This document shows, piece by piece, positions 1 through 9,300 of a DNA stretch of 64,000 bases (positions are counted from its first letter, which is position 1; each line of letters starts with the position of its first letter). The position numbers were made by a program, and so were the translations under genes. This DNA is from an uncultured Eubacteriales bacterium. GTDB lineage: Bacteria > Bacillota > Clostridia > Christensenellales > CAG-314. The stretch spans positions 1 to 64,000 of the forward strand of contig UQVY01000011.1 of the NCBI GenBank assembly GCA_900544545.1, read 5' to 3'. The notes under the pieces were generated by a model. It had not been told where the DNA came from. It saw nothing but the letters and a program-made list of their open reading frames with translations, and made no database searches.

Positions 1-3000
1 TATCTTCAAGGGAAGTTTCCGGCGCAAGGGGCGCGGAATAGACAAGCTCATAGTTTGCCCTGTCAACCACATTTCCCGCCGCCTGCAGGCGGTCGTAAGG
101 CTCAAAGCGGAAATCCCTTGTTTCGTCCCCGCCTTTTATCTGGTAAATGGAAAAGGTGTCTTTGCCCTGTCCGGCGGTCTTTGCCGTTTCCTGTGCCTTT
201 GCGTAAAGTTCTTTTACCTCTGCCTGTGTCAGTTCCCCGGCGTTCAGTTGCCCCATAAGCTCGCGGCATTTTTCGGGTGTGCCGATATACAGAACGTCGC
301 CTATTTGGGCTTTCCCGTCCTCCTGTGGAACGTATGCTTGCAGAATAGAAAGATTTTCCCGGCTGTCGCTGCGGGGGTTCGCGTGTACTTGATAGATGTA
401 CTCCTGTGGGGGCTGCGCCTGTGCCGCTTCCTTTTGGCTGCGGATATGCGCCCGCAGTAAATCAGTGGGCTTTTCCCCGGTAAGGGGCTGAATGGATTTC
501 ACATAGTCTGCCGCATAATAGGCATTATTGGTTAGCTGCCGCTGCCATGCTTCGGCTTTGGGTGACCACCGAAAACCATTGCTTTTCAGTTCTGTCCGCG
601 TCGCTTCGTCGGGCTTCCCGTCAAAAAAGATTTGCAGACGGTTTGCTTCGGTGTTTGCTTCCACTCTGCCGCCCTCAAACTCCCAACCGACAAAACCGAT
701 TTCTTTTGTCTGTGAGAGGGATTTAATGCGGTCTTTGACGCGCCGGATTTCTGCGTTGTTGTTGGATAACGCCCATGACGCGAAAGGCTTATCCCCCAAA
801 TGCCATTGGCTCGACATATCCGCTTTCAGCTTTTCAAGCTGCTCCGGCGGTAAATGCGGGCAACCGTCAAGGGTCTTATGCTTGCGGTAATAGGCGTTGA
901 CTGCTTTCATGGTTTCCTGTGATTTTTCCAGTCCCGCAAGTTTCTTTTGGAGTTTCTCGACTGCTTGCGGGTCGTCCGCGCTGATACCGCCCATTCCTGT
1001 ACTGCGGATTTTATCAAGCAAGCCCTGTATGTCCCGGTATTCCTGCATATTCCGGTCAGTGGCGGCGTTCTGCTTTTCTTTCTTCCTTGTGGGGAAGTTG
1101 GAACCTCCGGCAATCAAGATAGAGGGAACGCGCCCCGCAATTTCATAGCCCTTGTTCATATTCGCCGCCAGTTTCCGGGCATAAGTGTCAAGCAGACTGT
1201 CAATCTTTTCATGGTACATAGGGTCAACACGTTTTTTCTGCCGTTCTGCGATTTGTACGGCTTCGTCAATGTAGCTGCGGTATTCTGCCGTTGCGCTGCC
1301 CGGTTTGTAATCGTAAAAGCTGCTCATATCCTTTGCGTGGCGGGCGGCGGTTTCGTTGATAGAATAGTAGGGGGCGGCGGCTTGCTGCGTTTCCTGTGCT
1401 GTGGCGGTTTCCTGTGGGGCTTCGCTGCGGGTTTCCTGTGCTGTGTCCGCTTGTTTCTGCGGGGCTGCTTCGGGCTGCTCCGGCGCGGGGGTTTCCGGCG
1501 GCTCTGTTACTGCTTCGGGCTGCGCCTGTGCCTGTCCTTTTGCCTGTTCCTTTTGGATTTCCGCAAAATGTCCGTCAATGGCTTCAATCAGCTTTGCAGC
1601 GGTGCTTTTGATGATTTCAAGAGAGCTTTTCAGCTCGGCAAGTTCCCGTCCGCTGCTCCACCCGGCGACATAGCCGAAAGAATAGTCCGACGTGTCAAGC
1701 CCGTAATGTTGGCAGACGGTAAAGGCGATACTTTCAGCCTGTACCTCGCGGGTGCGGCGGTCGGGGCGTTCCGGCGCGTCGATAGCGGTATCATGCAGCG
1801 TCGCATGGGCGATTTCATGGATAGCGGTCTTGATATTCTGTAATTCGCTCATGCCCTCGTTGATAATGATTTTTCTTTCCTCATAGTTGCAACGTCCCTT
1901 TATGCTGCCTGTCAGTTCGTCAAAGCCAACGGCAAAGGGCGACGTTTTTTCAAGGGCGGCGAAAAAATCCGGGTACTGTTCCACATTGCCCGTCAACTCG
2001 GCGGCAAGGGTGGGCAGCTCTTTTCCCTCGGTCTGCGCCACGTCAAAGACGGAAACGACAATAAACTTTGGTATCTTGATTTCCTGTACTTCGGTGACAG
2101 GCTTTCCGTCTGTGCCGATTATGGGCTGCTGCGTGTCCGGGTCAAGTTTTTCTACCCGCTTCCGTATGGTCTTTTCGGTAGGGGCGATAATCCGTATTCC
2201 CTTTTCATCTGCCTTTACATGGCGGTTGATAAGCGGGTCTTTCCATGCGTTGAAGCCCATGACATGGGTAGCGTCGGGGGCTTGCATGGCGATTAAGACA
2301 GTGTTCCGCAAGCTGTACGTCGGAAACTTTGACATGACGCGCAGATAGTCCGCATAGCGTTCACTGTCAAACAGTTCCGTAATGCCGCGTTCCAGGTGGG
2401 CGGCAATCTCTTTCAGCTTCCCGTCGGAAGTGTCGGCGGTAGGGATAATCGGGATAACCGGGCGCGGCTCGGCGGCAAGGGCGGGCTGCATTGCGGCAGC
2501 GTCAAAATCTTCTTTTTCCGGGTCGGGGCGTTCTGGCTGCGGGGGCTGTGGCGTTACCCGGTATTCCTGTGGAACGTCGCGCCCGTCGTACCATTCTGTA
2601 AAGGTGTTGCGGTTGTTGTAGATATAGCCCTTTTCGGTAAACATACCGTCGTCGTTAATGGAAGCGTCCCGCCCGTATTCCTCATACATGAAATACCGTT
2701 TCACTTCGTCGGATAGCTCCGGTTCTTCCAGTTCGTCAACCAGATAATGCCCGTATTCTTCTTCACTGTGGACGGACGGATAAAGCCAGTAGCAGTCAAG
2801 GTTTTGTGCAAGGTTGATGATGTCCTGTAAGCTGTCGGCATGGTCGCCGTATTCAATGGCTGCAATGAATTTCTCCCGGTCGTCGTCAAACTGCATTTCC
2901 AAGAGCTTCCCTAAATAGTTCAGCTCGTCGGGGTGGGAATACTCGCTTAAATGTTCCGTCAAGCCGGGGATAGGGGATTGAAATTCTGTGAAATGCCATT

Positions 3001-3649
3001 CCTCGTAGTGCTTGAAGTCAATCCCGATACGGTCAAAGACTTCTTTCAGATGTTCGGCAGTCGTGGGGAACGTCACCCATTCGCCCGCGGGTCTGCCCTC
3101 GGTGTACTTCCCAAGATTGGAAAGATAGCCGCTTAAAATCGGTTCTGCCATTTGTTCGCTCCTTTCTTCGTTCATCATGCGGTGCATAAGCTCAAAATCT
3201 TCAATGCTCATGCTCCCGTCAAATACATAGGGGTCAAAATCCTCTCCGTCCCGGTAGGGCTTTTCGGAAAAGGGAAGCCCCGCTTCATGGGCGGCGGCTC
3301 TCGCTTCCTCGATAACCTCCGGGGGAAGCCTGTCGTCATGCGCCCCGATAAAACCGTCAATGTCGTTCATGCTGTTTTCGTAGTGGTAGCGCACTCCGGC
3401 GGTCAGCTCGTCAAGGCTCATGTCCTCGCCTAAATGCCCGCAATAGTAGCCGTTTAGGATAACGGCGGCGGGGTCGGTGCTTTTGATTTCCTCTAACCGG
3501 CTCCTGTCCTCCGGGTAGAGGGTGTCGTCCATATCAAGATGAAAATATTCCGCGTTCCATGAACGCCCCTGTTTCCAGAACGCTACCCACGCGATACCGT
3601 CCCTAAGCTCGTCTTGATAGTCCTTTACGGTGTCCCGTAAACTTGCCAT
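1..3649 (-). CDS. Polyvalent ArdA / ArdC-like / YodL-domain protein (C-terminus outside window)
   Basis: An open frame starts at ATG 3649 after an AAAGGAGG site and runs off the left edge (over 1216 codons, no stop). Residues 1-166 are an uncharacterised N-terminal domain. The next ~170 residues resemble ArdA, a DNA-mimic antirestriction protein, including a C-terminal GYIYNN-type motif. From about residue 410 follows an ArdC-like region with a zincin motif HEIAH near residue 611, then a Q/P/A-rich linker, and at the end a YodL-type domain (RFEPYDRL, NYELVYSAPL). Multi-domain proteins of this kind are injected or expressed on entry to protect conjugating DNA. An in-frame ATG at 3151 has its own AGGAG site, so a shorter ArdA-first product may also be made. 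The antirestriction role is inferred from family membership. Confidence 0.8.
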   Translation of the reverse strand, partial: MASLRDTVKDYQDELRDGIAWVAFWKQGRSWNAEYFHLDMDDTLYPEDRSRLEEIKSTDPAAVILNGYYCGHLGEDMSLDELTAGVRYHYENSMNDIDGFIGAHDDRLPPEVIEEARAAAHEAGLPFSEKPYRDGEDFDPYVFDGSMSIEDFELMHRMMNEERSEQMAEPILSGYLSNLGKYTEGRPAGEWVTFPTTAEHLKEVFDRIGIDFKHYEEWHFTEFQSPIPGLTEHLSEYSHPDELNYLGKLLEMQFDDDREKFIAAIEYGDHADSLQDIINLAQNLDCYWLYPSVHSEEEYGHYLVDELEEPELSDEVKRYFMYEEYGRDASINDDGMFTEKGYIYNNRNTFTEWYDGRDVPQEYRVTPQPPQPERPDPEKEDFDAAAMQPALAAEPRPVIPIIPTADTSDGKLKEIAAHLERGITELFDSERYADYLRVMSKFPTYSLRNTVLIAMQAPDATHVMGFNAWKDPLINRHVKADEKGIRIIAPTEKTIRKRVEKLDPDTQQPIIGTDGKPVTEVQEIKIPKFIVVSVFDVAQTEGKELPTLAAELTGNVEQYPDFFAALEKTSPFAVGFDELTGSIKGRCNYEERKIIINEGMSELQNIKTAIHEIAHATLHDTAIDAPERPDRRTREVQAESIAFTVCQHYGLDTSDYSFGYVAGWSSGRELAELKSSLEIIKSTAAKLIEAIDGHFAEIQKEQAKGQAQAQPEAVTEPPETPAPEQPEAAPQKQADTAQETRSEAPQETATAQETQQAAAPYYSINETAARHAKDMSSFYDYKPGSATAEYRSYIDEAVQIAERQKKRVDPMYHEKIDSLLDTYARKLAANMNKGYEIAGRVPSILIAGGSNFPTRKKEKQNAATDRNMQEYRDIQGLLDKIRSTGMGGISADDPQAVEKLQKKLAGLEKSQETMKAVNAYYRKHKTLDGCPHLPPEQLEKLKADMSSQWHLGDKPFASWALSNNNAEIRRVKDRIKSLSQTKEIGFVGWEFEGGRVEANTEANRLQIFFDGKPDEATRTELKSNGFRWSPKAEAWQRQLTNNAYYAADYVKSIQPLTGEKPTDLLRAHIRSQKEAAQAQPPQEYIYQVHANPRSDSRENLSILQAYVPQEDGKAQIGDVLYIGTPEKCRELMGQLNAGELTQAEVKELYAKAQETAKTAGQGKDTFSIYQIKGGDETRDFRFEPYDRLQAAGNVVDRANYELVYSAPLAPETSLED

Positions 3650-3888
3650 AAATGAAAACCTCCTTTCTCTGCGTCAGCGTCATAAGCTGCATTTTTTGGC
3701 TGCATAGCCTACTACGGTACACCCGCATTTCTGCCAAAGATTTATGAAAATTTTCAGAGGGTGAAGCCCTCCGCAAAAAGAGGGTTTGGGAAACTTCCCA
3801 ACAAGCAAAATCCCCGTCCGGCGCGTCAGCGGCAGGACAGGGATTTACGGAAGTGGGTACCCGCTTCCTATGCTTGCTATTCAAGTTT

Positions 3889-5979
3889 TTAGTTCTTCTG
3901 TACTTCGATACGGTAGTTGACGTATTTCCCGCCAGTGTCAGCCAAAACGATAGTTCCGTCGTAGGTCTTGCCTGTTTTCGGGGAGTAGAGCTTCTTCACA
4001 TTCGCCTTGCCGGATTTAAGGAGCGCGGCGGCAATCTTCGCGGAAAAAGCGGTCTTGCGTTCCTCGAAAAAGCGGTCATTCTTCCACATGGCAAAGGCAC
4101 ATTCTTTGTTGCTGCAATAATAGTTTTTCTTCCCCTCATGGACGGGAGAGCCGCAACGGGGGCATTTGCCGACAGAGGGCTTTTCCTCCCGGAACAAATC
4201 CTTTTTTCCGTCAAGTGCTGCGGCGTGTGTCCGCACAAGCTCCCGCGCCATAGCTTCAATGCCGGACAGAAATTCGCCGGGGTCTGCGGCTCCCTTTGCT
4301 ATCTGCGTCAGATTGTTTTCCCATTCTGCGGTAAGCTGCGGGGAAGTGAGCATATCCGGCAGCACTGATATAAGGGCGGCTCCGTTCTGCGTGGGGATAA
4401 GCTGCTTCCCCTTGCGCTCTGCAAAGCCGCCCTTTACCAGTTTTTCAATGACGGCGGCGCGGGTGGCGGGAGTGCCAAGCCCCCGGCGTTCCGCGTCCGG
4501 GTCGGTGTCCCCGTTCCCGGCTCGCTCCATAGCAGAGAGAAGCGACGCTTCGCTGTGGGGCTTCGGCGGCGTTGTGGTATGCTCCGTTATTTTTGCGGGG
4601 GGATTTTCAAAGCCCTGTCCCTCGGAAAGCTCCGGCAGCGTTGCGTCTGCATTTTCTCCGTCCTCTGCTTCGGGCTTATCTTTCAGCGTCGCCCGGTATC
4701 TGCGTTCAAGCTCTTTCCAACCGTCCGCAAGTACGGTCTTTCCCCTTGCGGTGAAGTCTGTCCCGGCGCATGAGAAAACCGCCGTAACCGCTTCAAAGAT
4801 ATGCGGCTCGGCGGTGGCAAGGAGCAGACGCGCCCCCGCAAGGGTAAGGATATTTTTCTCGCTTTCCGGCAGCGCGTCTGGGTCAGCCTTTGCAAGCTCC
4901 ATAGTGGGAATGATTGCGTGGTGGTCTGATACTTTTTTACTGTCTAATACCTTTGCAACCTCCGGCGTGAAATTTACGCCCGCCATAAAGGGGAGCTTGT
5001 CACAAAGCAGCGTGATAATGCCCGCTGCGGTGCCGCCCATGTCGTCAGTAAGAAAGCTGCTGTCCGTCCTCGGATAAGTAAGAAGCCGCTTTTCATAAAG
5101 GGATTGTGCAAGGTCAAGGGTCTGCTTTGCGGTGTAGCCGAAAATGCGGTTCGCTTCCCGCTGCAAAGAGGTAAGGTCAAAGAGCTTTGGCGGGGCTGCG
5201 GTTTTCTTCTCTCTGGTAAGGGAAACGCATACCGCCTTTCCCGCTTCGCAAGCCCCTTTCAGCGCGTCGGCTTCTGCCTTGTCCGAAATCCTTTCGCTTG
5301 CCGCGTCCGCGCCGGATAAATCAAGGCGCACATGATAATATTTTTCTTTCTGGAAATGGGAGATAGCCGCGTCCCGGTCGGTGAGCATTTTTAAGGTCGG
5401 GGTCTGGACGCGCCCCACGTTCAAGGTTTTTCCATACAGGCAGGAGAAAAGCCGGGTGGCGTTAATGCCGATAAGCCAGTCAGCCTTTGCGCGGCAGAGG
5501 GCAGACGCAAAGAGCGCGTCATAGTCCCGCCCGTCTTTGAGGGAAGCAAAGCCCGCCTTAATCGCCCCGTCCTCCATTGAGGAAATCCACAAGCGGCGCA
5601 TGGGCTTCTTGCAGCCCGCCGCTTCATAGACGAAGCGGAAAATCAATTCACCCTCGCGCCCCGCGTCACACGCATTTATCACTTCGGAAACGTCGGCGCG
5701 GTGCATAAGCTCTTTTAGGGTTTTGAATTGCTTCCCCTTGTCCGGGTCAACGGTGTACTGCCATTCCTCCGGCAGAATGGGTAAGCTCTCAAAACTCCAT
5801 TTTTTATATTGCTCCCCGTAGGCGGCAGCTTCCGCAAGCTGTACCAAATGCCCGACGCACCATGAAATGAGGTAGCCGCCGCCCTCGATATATCCGTCTT
5901 TCTTTTCCTTAACGCCAAGCGCGGCGGAGATAGTCTGCGCCACGCTCGGCTTTTCTGCAATCACAAGTCTAAGTGCCAT
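3889..5979 (-). CDS. topB: DNA topoisomerase III of the conjugative element
   Basis: This 696-aa type IA topoisomerase relaxes and decatenates DNA. The TOPRIM motif DAGREGE is at residues 105-111, and the catalytic tyrosine is Y302 within TYPRTD (301-306). A C-terminal zinc-ribbon segment (CPRCG ... CSNKEC) follows near residue 605. The length is normal for plasmid and ICE TopB proteins. Start ATG 5979 follows AAAGGAGG with a short spacer. The gene sits between the small Cys-rich ORF and the ArdA-type protein, its usual place in Tn1549-like elements, where it probably resolves transfer intermediates. The 239 bp downstream, before the ArdA-type gene, contain no gene I can support. Confidence 0.95.
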   Translation of the reverse strand: MALRLVIAEKPSVAQTISAALGVKEKKDGYIEGGGYLISWCVGHLVQLAEAAAYGEQYKKWSFESLPILPEEWQYTVDPDKGKQFKTLKELMHRADVSEVINACDAGREGELIFRFVYEAAGCKKPMRRLWISSMEDGAIKAGFASLKDGRDYDALFASALCRAKADWLIGINATRLFSCLYGKTLNVGRVQTPTLKMLTDRDAAISHFQKEKYYHVRLDLSGADAASERISDKAEADALKGACEAGKAVCVSLTREKKTAAPPKLFDLTSLQREANRIFGYTAKQTLDLAQSLYEKRLLTYPRTDSSFLTDDMGGTAAGIITLLCDKLPFMAGVNFTPEVAKVLDSKKVSDHHAIIPTMELAKADPDALPESEKNILTLAGARLLLATAEPHIFEAVTAVFSCAGTDFTARGKTVLADGWKELERRYRATLKDKPEAEDGENADATLPELSEGQGFENPPAKITEHTTTPPKPHSEASLLSAMERAGNGDTDPDAERRGLGTPATRAAVIEKLVKGGFAERKGKQLIPTQNGAALISVLPDMLTSPQLTAEWENNLTQIAKGAADPGEFLSGIEAMARELVRTHAAALDGKKDLFREEKPSVGKCPRCGSPVHEGKKNYYCSNKECAFAMWKNDRFFEERKTAFSAKIAAALLKSGKANVKKLYSPKTGKTYDGTIVLADTGGKYVNYRIEVQKN

Positions 5980-5995
5980 GAAAAAAATCCTCCTT

Positions 5996-6184
5996 TCATC
6001 GTTCCGGCTCGCTTGCCTTTTTCTTCTGTACCTGTTTCAGACAGTAGCCCACACAAGGGAGCTGCCCTTTGTACGGGCAGGAAGCGCAAGCCGGGGAATG
6101 GGGAACGGGCGGCGCATTGTCACGCCGCCCGCCCTGTCTTTGTATCATCATCTTTTCAAAGGGATTGTCGGTAAACAGGGTCAT
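5996..6184 (-). CDS. Small Cys-rich element protein
   Basis: This is a 62-aa protein with a CxxC ... C ... C pattern (CASCPYKGQLPCVGYC) that could bind a metal. Its ATG overlaps the TGA of the upstream DUF4366 gene as ATGA, which implies translational coupling and argues that it is real. It ends 16 bp before the topoisomerase start. I recognise no named family and assign no function. Because the ORF is short, the evidence rests on the overlap, the co-orientation and the cysteine pattern. Confidence 0.65.
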   Translation of the reverse strand: MTLFTDNPFEKMMIQRQGGRRDNAPPVPHSPACASCPYKGQLPCVGYCLKQVQKKKASEPER

Positions 6185-6882
6185 GCTTCCTCGTCCTCCT
6201 GTTCTTCATCAGAAAGCCCGTCCCCCTCGTCCTCGTCGTAATCGTCAAAATCGAAATCTTCAAGGTCGGTGTCGCCCTTGACGCTCTGCTTCGGTTTCAT
6301 AAACTTAAAATAGTAGAGTGCGCCCCCGCCGCCAAGAAGTGCCACGACAAGGAAAAACATAAGCCCGCCTGTATTGCCTTTTTCTTTGGGCGGCTCCGTC
6401 GGTTCCTCGGTTTCCGGCTCCGCTTCCTTGCCGCTGCAAGCGGTCATGTTGTCCTTGCAGACGGGGCAGCTCACATTTACTTTCCCGGCTTCGCATTTAT
6501 CGGTGCAACTGCAAACGGCGGGCGGGGCTGCTTCGGTGCTTCCGTCCTCCATAAGTGCTAAGAGGTCGGCTTCGTCCACTTGATTAAGGAAATGTACGGT
6601 GTCCTCGCCCTCGTCGTCCCGGTCAATGAGGATATAGAAGTAATTGCCGTTTTTGGTCGTTACGGTGATAAGCTGCTTGTTGCCGCCGAAATCGTCTACA
6701 AGGGTCGCGTTCCCGTCCGGGGTAAGGGGTTCTTCCTTTTGGGGTTCCTCGTAGACAACGCCGCTGTCGTTGGTGTCGTCCTCTCCCTCCGGGGTCTGTG
6801 CAAAAGCGGTGACGGAAAAGCCGCCCATAAGTACAAGGGCGGCGCAAAGTGCGGTCAAGGTTCTAATGATTTTCTTATTCAT
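6181..6882 (-). CDS. DUF4366 membrane protein (CD1107 family)
   Basis: This is a 233-aa secreted membrane protein typical of Tn1549-like elements. It has an N-terminal signal peptide (MNKKIIRTLTALCAALVLMG), an extracytoplasmic domain with an acidic linker, a Cys-rich patch (CSCTDKCEAG ... CPVCKDN), a glycine-rich transmembrane helix near residues 175-197 and a strongly acidic tail. ATG 6882 was chosen because it has GGAGG upstream and starts the signal peptide; the open frame extends further upstream only by overlapping DUF4315. It overlaps the DUF4315 stop by 8 bp. A surface role in the mating channel is likely but unproven. Confidence 0.85.
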   Translation of the reverse strand: MNKKIIRTLTALCAALVLMGGFSVTAFAQTPEGEDDTNDSGVVYEEPQKEEPLTPDGNATLVDDFGGNKQLITVTTKNGNYFYILIDRDDEGEDTVHFLNQVDEADLLALMEDGSTEAAPPAVCSCTDKCEAGKVNVSCPVCKDNMTACSGKEAEPETEEPTEPPKEKGNTGGLMFFLVVALLGGGGALYYFKFMKPKQSVKGDTDLEDFDFDDYDEDEGDGLSDEEQEDEEA

Positions 6883-7153
6883 TCTCGGTGTCCTCCATTT
6901 CTTCGTTGTCATGGTCTGCGGGTTCTGCGGGGTAGCCCGGCGCGGCTTCCATGCCCGGAATACCGCCCCCGGAAAGCATAGCGGAAAGCTCATGCGGGGA
7001 AAGGCGCATGGAGCGCACAAGCTGTACGATTTGCAGGTTTTCCGCTTCGGTTTTCTGCGCTTCAAGCCCCCTTAATCTGTTCTGGTACTCGGTGATTTTC
7101 TCGCGGGTCTTTGCAATCTCTTTGTCGATACGTTCAATCTTGTTCATAGCCAT
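6875..7153 (-). CDS. DUF4315 coiled-coil protein
   Basis: This 92-aa protein begins with a basic/acidic coiled coil (KIERIDKEIAKTREKITEYQ) and ends in an acidic tail. It matches the DUF4315 family, always found just upstream of DUF4366 in these elements. Start ATG 7153 follows AAAGGAG; a second ATG two codons later is an alternative. Its 3' end overlaps the DUF4366 start, so the two are translationally linked. Its function is unknown. Confidence 0.85.
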   Translation of the reverse strand: MAMNKIERIDKEIAKTREKITEYQNRLRGLEAQKTEAENLQIVQLVRSMRLSPHELSAMLSGGGIPGMEAAPGYPAEPADHDNEEMEDTENE

Positions 7154-7195
7154 AAATAAATTTCTCCTTTCAGATTTTCAGTGTTATGTTTGTTT

Positions 7196-9265
7196 TTAGT
7201 TCCAGTTCATCAGCCCGTAGCCCTTGATACAGGAGTAATTGACGGGGTAGCTCTTTATCTTGCAGGCGTCGCCGGAATTGCCCTCGACGGTATAGACGCG
7301 CTCCCCGTCCGTTCCGATAACAAGCCCCACATGGTCTGCGCTCCCGTCCCCGTCCCAGTCGAAAAAGATAGCGTCGCCGGGGGCGATATTCTCATAGCCC
7401 CTCGCGCCCCATTGCCCGCGTGACTGGAACCAGGGTACGCCCTGTGACTGGCACCCGGCAAAGCGCGGCTCGCTCTTTCCGGCTTGATTGTAGCACCATG
7501 AAACGAAACAGGCGCACCATTCCACGCGGCTGTTAAATCCGTACCAACTCCAAAAGGGTCGCCCGCCCACGTTGCCGACTTGCCGCTTCGCAAGGTCTAC
7601 AACGGCGGTGTTGCCGGGGCGTGTGCCGTTTACAAGCTGTACGCCGCTTAAATCCTCGGACGCGCCCATATCGGGGGAGCCGCCGCCAAAAATCAGCGGC
7701 TTGTTTCCGCTTGTTTCCAGATAGACGCGGTACATTTCAAGCTGCTGTGGCGTTAGAAGTTCCTCCGCAATCTCGGAAATGGGCTTGTTCGTCAGCTTCA
7801 CGTTGAGGATATGGTACTCGTAGGGTACTTCCTCGGTGGTCGTTTCCCCTGTTTCCGGGTCGGTGCTTGTTTCTGTGCGGTAGCGGATTTCCGTTTCTTC
7901 CGTCAGCGTCAAGGTGTACTGCATGGCAAAGACGCGGTTTAGTTCTGCCTGTGCGCTCTGCGGGGTGTAGGTCTGTAAAAGGGCGGTGAGGTAGGACGCT
8001 AACTCATGGGGGTTATGCCCGATACTGTCAAGGTCATAGCGGTATTCGTCATAGCCGGGGTGGGTGCTTTCGATATTGTCAATCTGCTGCTGAAGCTCGT
8101 TTTCCTTTGCGGCGTAATTGTTCTCCGTCGCCACAAGGTCGCTGTCCTCCGACGTGTAGGAAGTCCCAAGTATGCCGTTCATCAAGCCGGAGAACATGGA
8201 ACCGCAAGAGGAAAGCCCCGCCGATACCATGATGAATAAGAGCAGCGCGGCAACGGCGATACATACGCCCGCCGGGTGCCGCCCTACAAAAGCGATTGCC
8301 TTTTTTGTTTCCTCGGCGGTCTTTTTTGCCGCCTTGCGGGTGTTCTCTGCGGCTTTCTGCGCCGTTTTTGCGCCGCCTTTCCTTGCTGCCTTTGCATACT
8401 GCCGCTTGATTTGCTGCTTCTGCATGAAGCGGGAAAGGGGATTGTTCGCAATCTGCGGATTGTCATGCAGGGCTTTATGGTACTGGAAATCCACATTCGC
8501 CTTGAACGCCGCTTTCTCTGCCTTTGCCGCCGCCCGGTAGGGTTTCAGCTTGTGGCTGCGGTAGCCCTCCTTGACTTTCCGCGCCCCGTACTTTGCGCCG
8601 CGCTCCGCCAGTTCTTCGGATTTGTGCGCCCCCTCAACGCCGGAATTGTCCTTTTCAACGGAATGTATCTTGTTGTGGACGAAAATACCCGCTTCCTGTG
8701 CGGGGCGGGATAGCGGGTTATTGTGGGGCTTATTCTTTCCTATGGGCTTTTCCCGTTCCTCAAAGCGTAGGCGGGTCTTGCCTTTCCCGGTAGCTTCGTC
8801 AAAGGTGCGCTCCCGTACAAGTTTCTTTTCTTTGGGGATAGCCGCCTTTGCCGCGTCCAGACGGTCGGCTGCTTTGTCCGATTTTCGGATATACTTTTCA
8901 AGCTCCGGTGTTGCCCGTTCCTCGTCGGTAAACTGCAAGCGGGAAGATTTTTCTTTTGCTGTGGCTTCTGCCTGTGCTTTCCTTGCCGCCTTTTTGCTCG
9001 CCTTTCTGGTACGCGCCCCGTCGATACGCTCCAAGACGCGCTCGGCTGCTGCGGTGTCCTGTTCCCGTTCTGCCCCCGGCGCATGGGGAAGCGGCGGCGT
9101 GTCGGTTAAGGGCGGGGGAGCTGTGCCGCCCGGTAGGGGCTGCGCTGCCTGTTCCGGCTGCTGCGGTGCTTCGGTCTTTGCAAAGTCCGCGTCCCTTATC
9201 CGCTTGCTGATACGTTTCTTTTTCCCGGTGGCGGCGTTTACCTCGACAGCCCCCTCGCGGGTCAT
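7196..9265 (-). CDS. CHAP/NlpC-P60 cell-wall hydrolase of conjugation (CD1108 family)
   Basis: This large protein of about 689 aa has a basic, Lys/Ala-rich N-terminal half, one transmembrane helix (GVCIAVAALLLFIMVSAGL) in the middle, and a C-terminal CHAP-type peptidase with catalytic Cys in EWCACFVSW and His in DHVGLV. It is the VirB1-like/TcpG-like component of the Gram-positive mating apparatus, which locally cuts peptidoglycan for the channel. The open frame extends to 9343 inside the methyltransferase gene, but the first ATG beyond that gene is 9265, and the GGAGGG site sits far upstream of it. The start is therefore uncertain. Confidence 0.88.
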   Translation of the reverse strand: MTREGAVEVNAATGKKKRISKRIRDADFAKTEAPQQPEQAAQPLPGGTAPPPLTDTPPLPHAPGAEREQDTAAAERVLERIDGARTRKASKKAARKAQAEATAKEKSSRLQFTDEERATPELEKYIRKSDKAADRLDAAKAAIPKEKKLVRERTFDEATGKGKTRLRFEEREKPIGKNKPHNNPLSRPAQEAGIFVHNKIHSVEKDNSGVEGAHKSEELAERGAKYGARKVKEGYRSHKLKPYRAAAKAEKAAFKANVDFQYHKALHDNPQIANNPLSRFMQKQQIKRQYAKAARKGGAKTAQKAAENTRKAAKKTAEETKKAIAFVGRHPAGVCIAVAALLLFIMVSAGLSSCGSMFSGLMNGILGTSYTSEDSDLVATENNYAAKENELQQQIDNIESTHPGYDEYRYDLDSIGHNPHELASYLTALLQTYTPQSAQAELNRVFAMQYTLTLTEETEIRYRTETSTDPETGETTTEEVPYEYHILNVKLTNKPISEIAEELLTPQQLEMYRVYLETSGNKPLIFGGGSPDMGASEDLSGVQLVNGTRPGNTAVVDLAKRQVGNVGGRPFWSWYGFNSRVEWCACFVSWCYNQAGKSEPRFAGCQSQGVPWFQSRGQWGARGYENIAPGDAIFFDWDGDGSADHVGLVIGTDGERVYTVEGNSGDACKIKSYPVNYSCIKGYGLMNWN

Positions 9266-9300
9266 TTTCTGCGTGACTTTCTCACGCGCTTTATACTGTT

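Noticed and set aside
947..1843. A 298-aa plus-strand ORF in the ArdA-type gene, and similar long frames in GC-rich genes
   Set aside because: Antisense shadow of a well-supported gene, with composition typical of GC-rich reverse frames.
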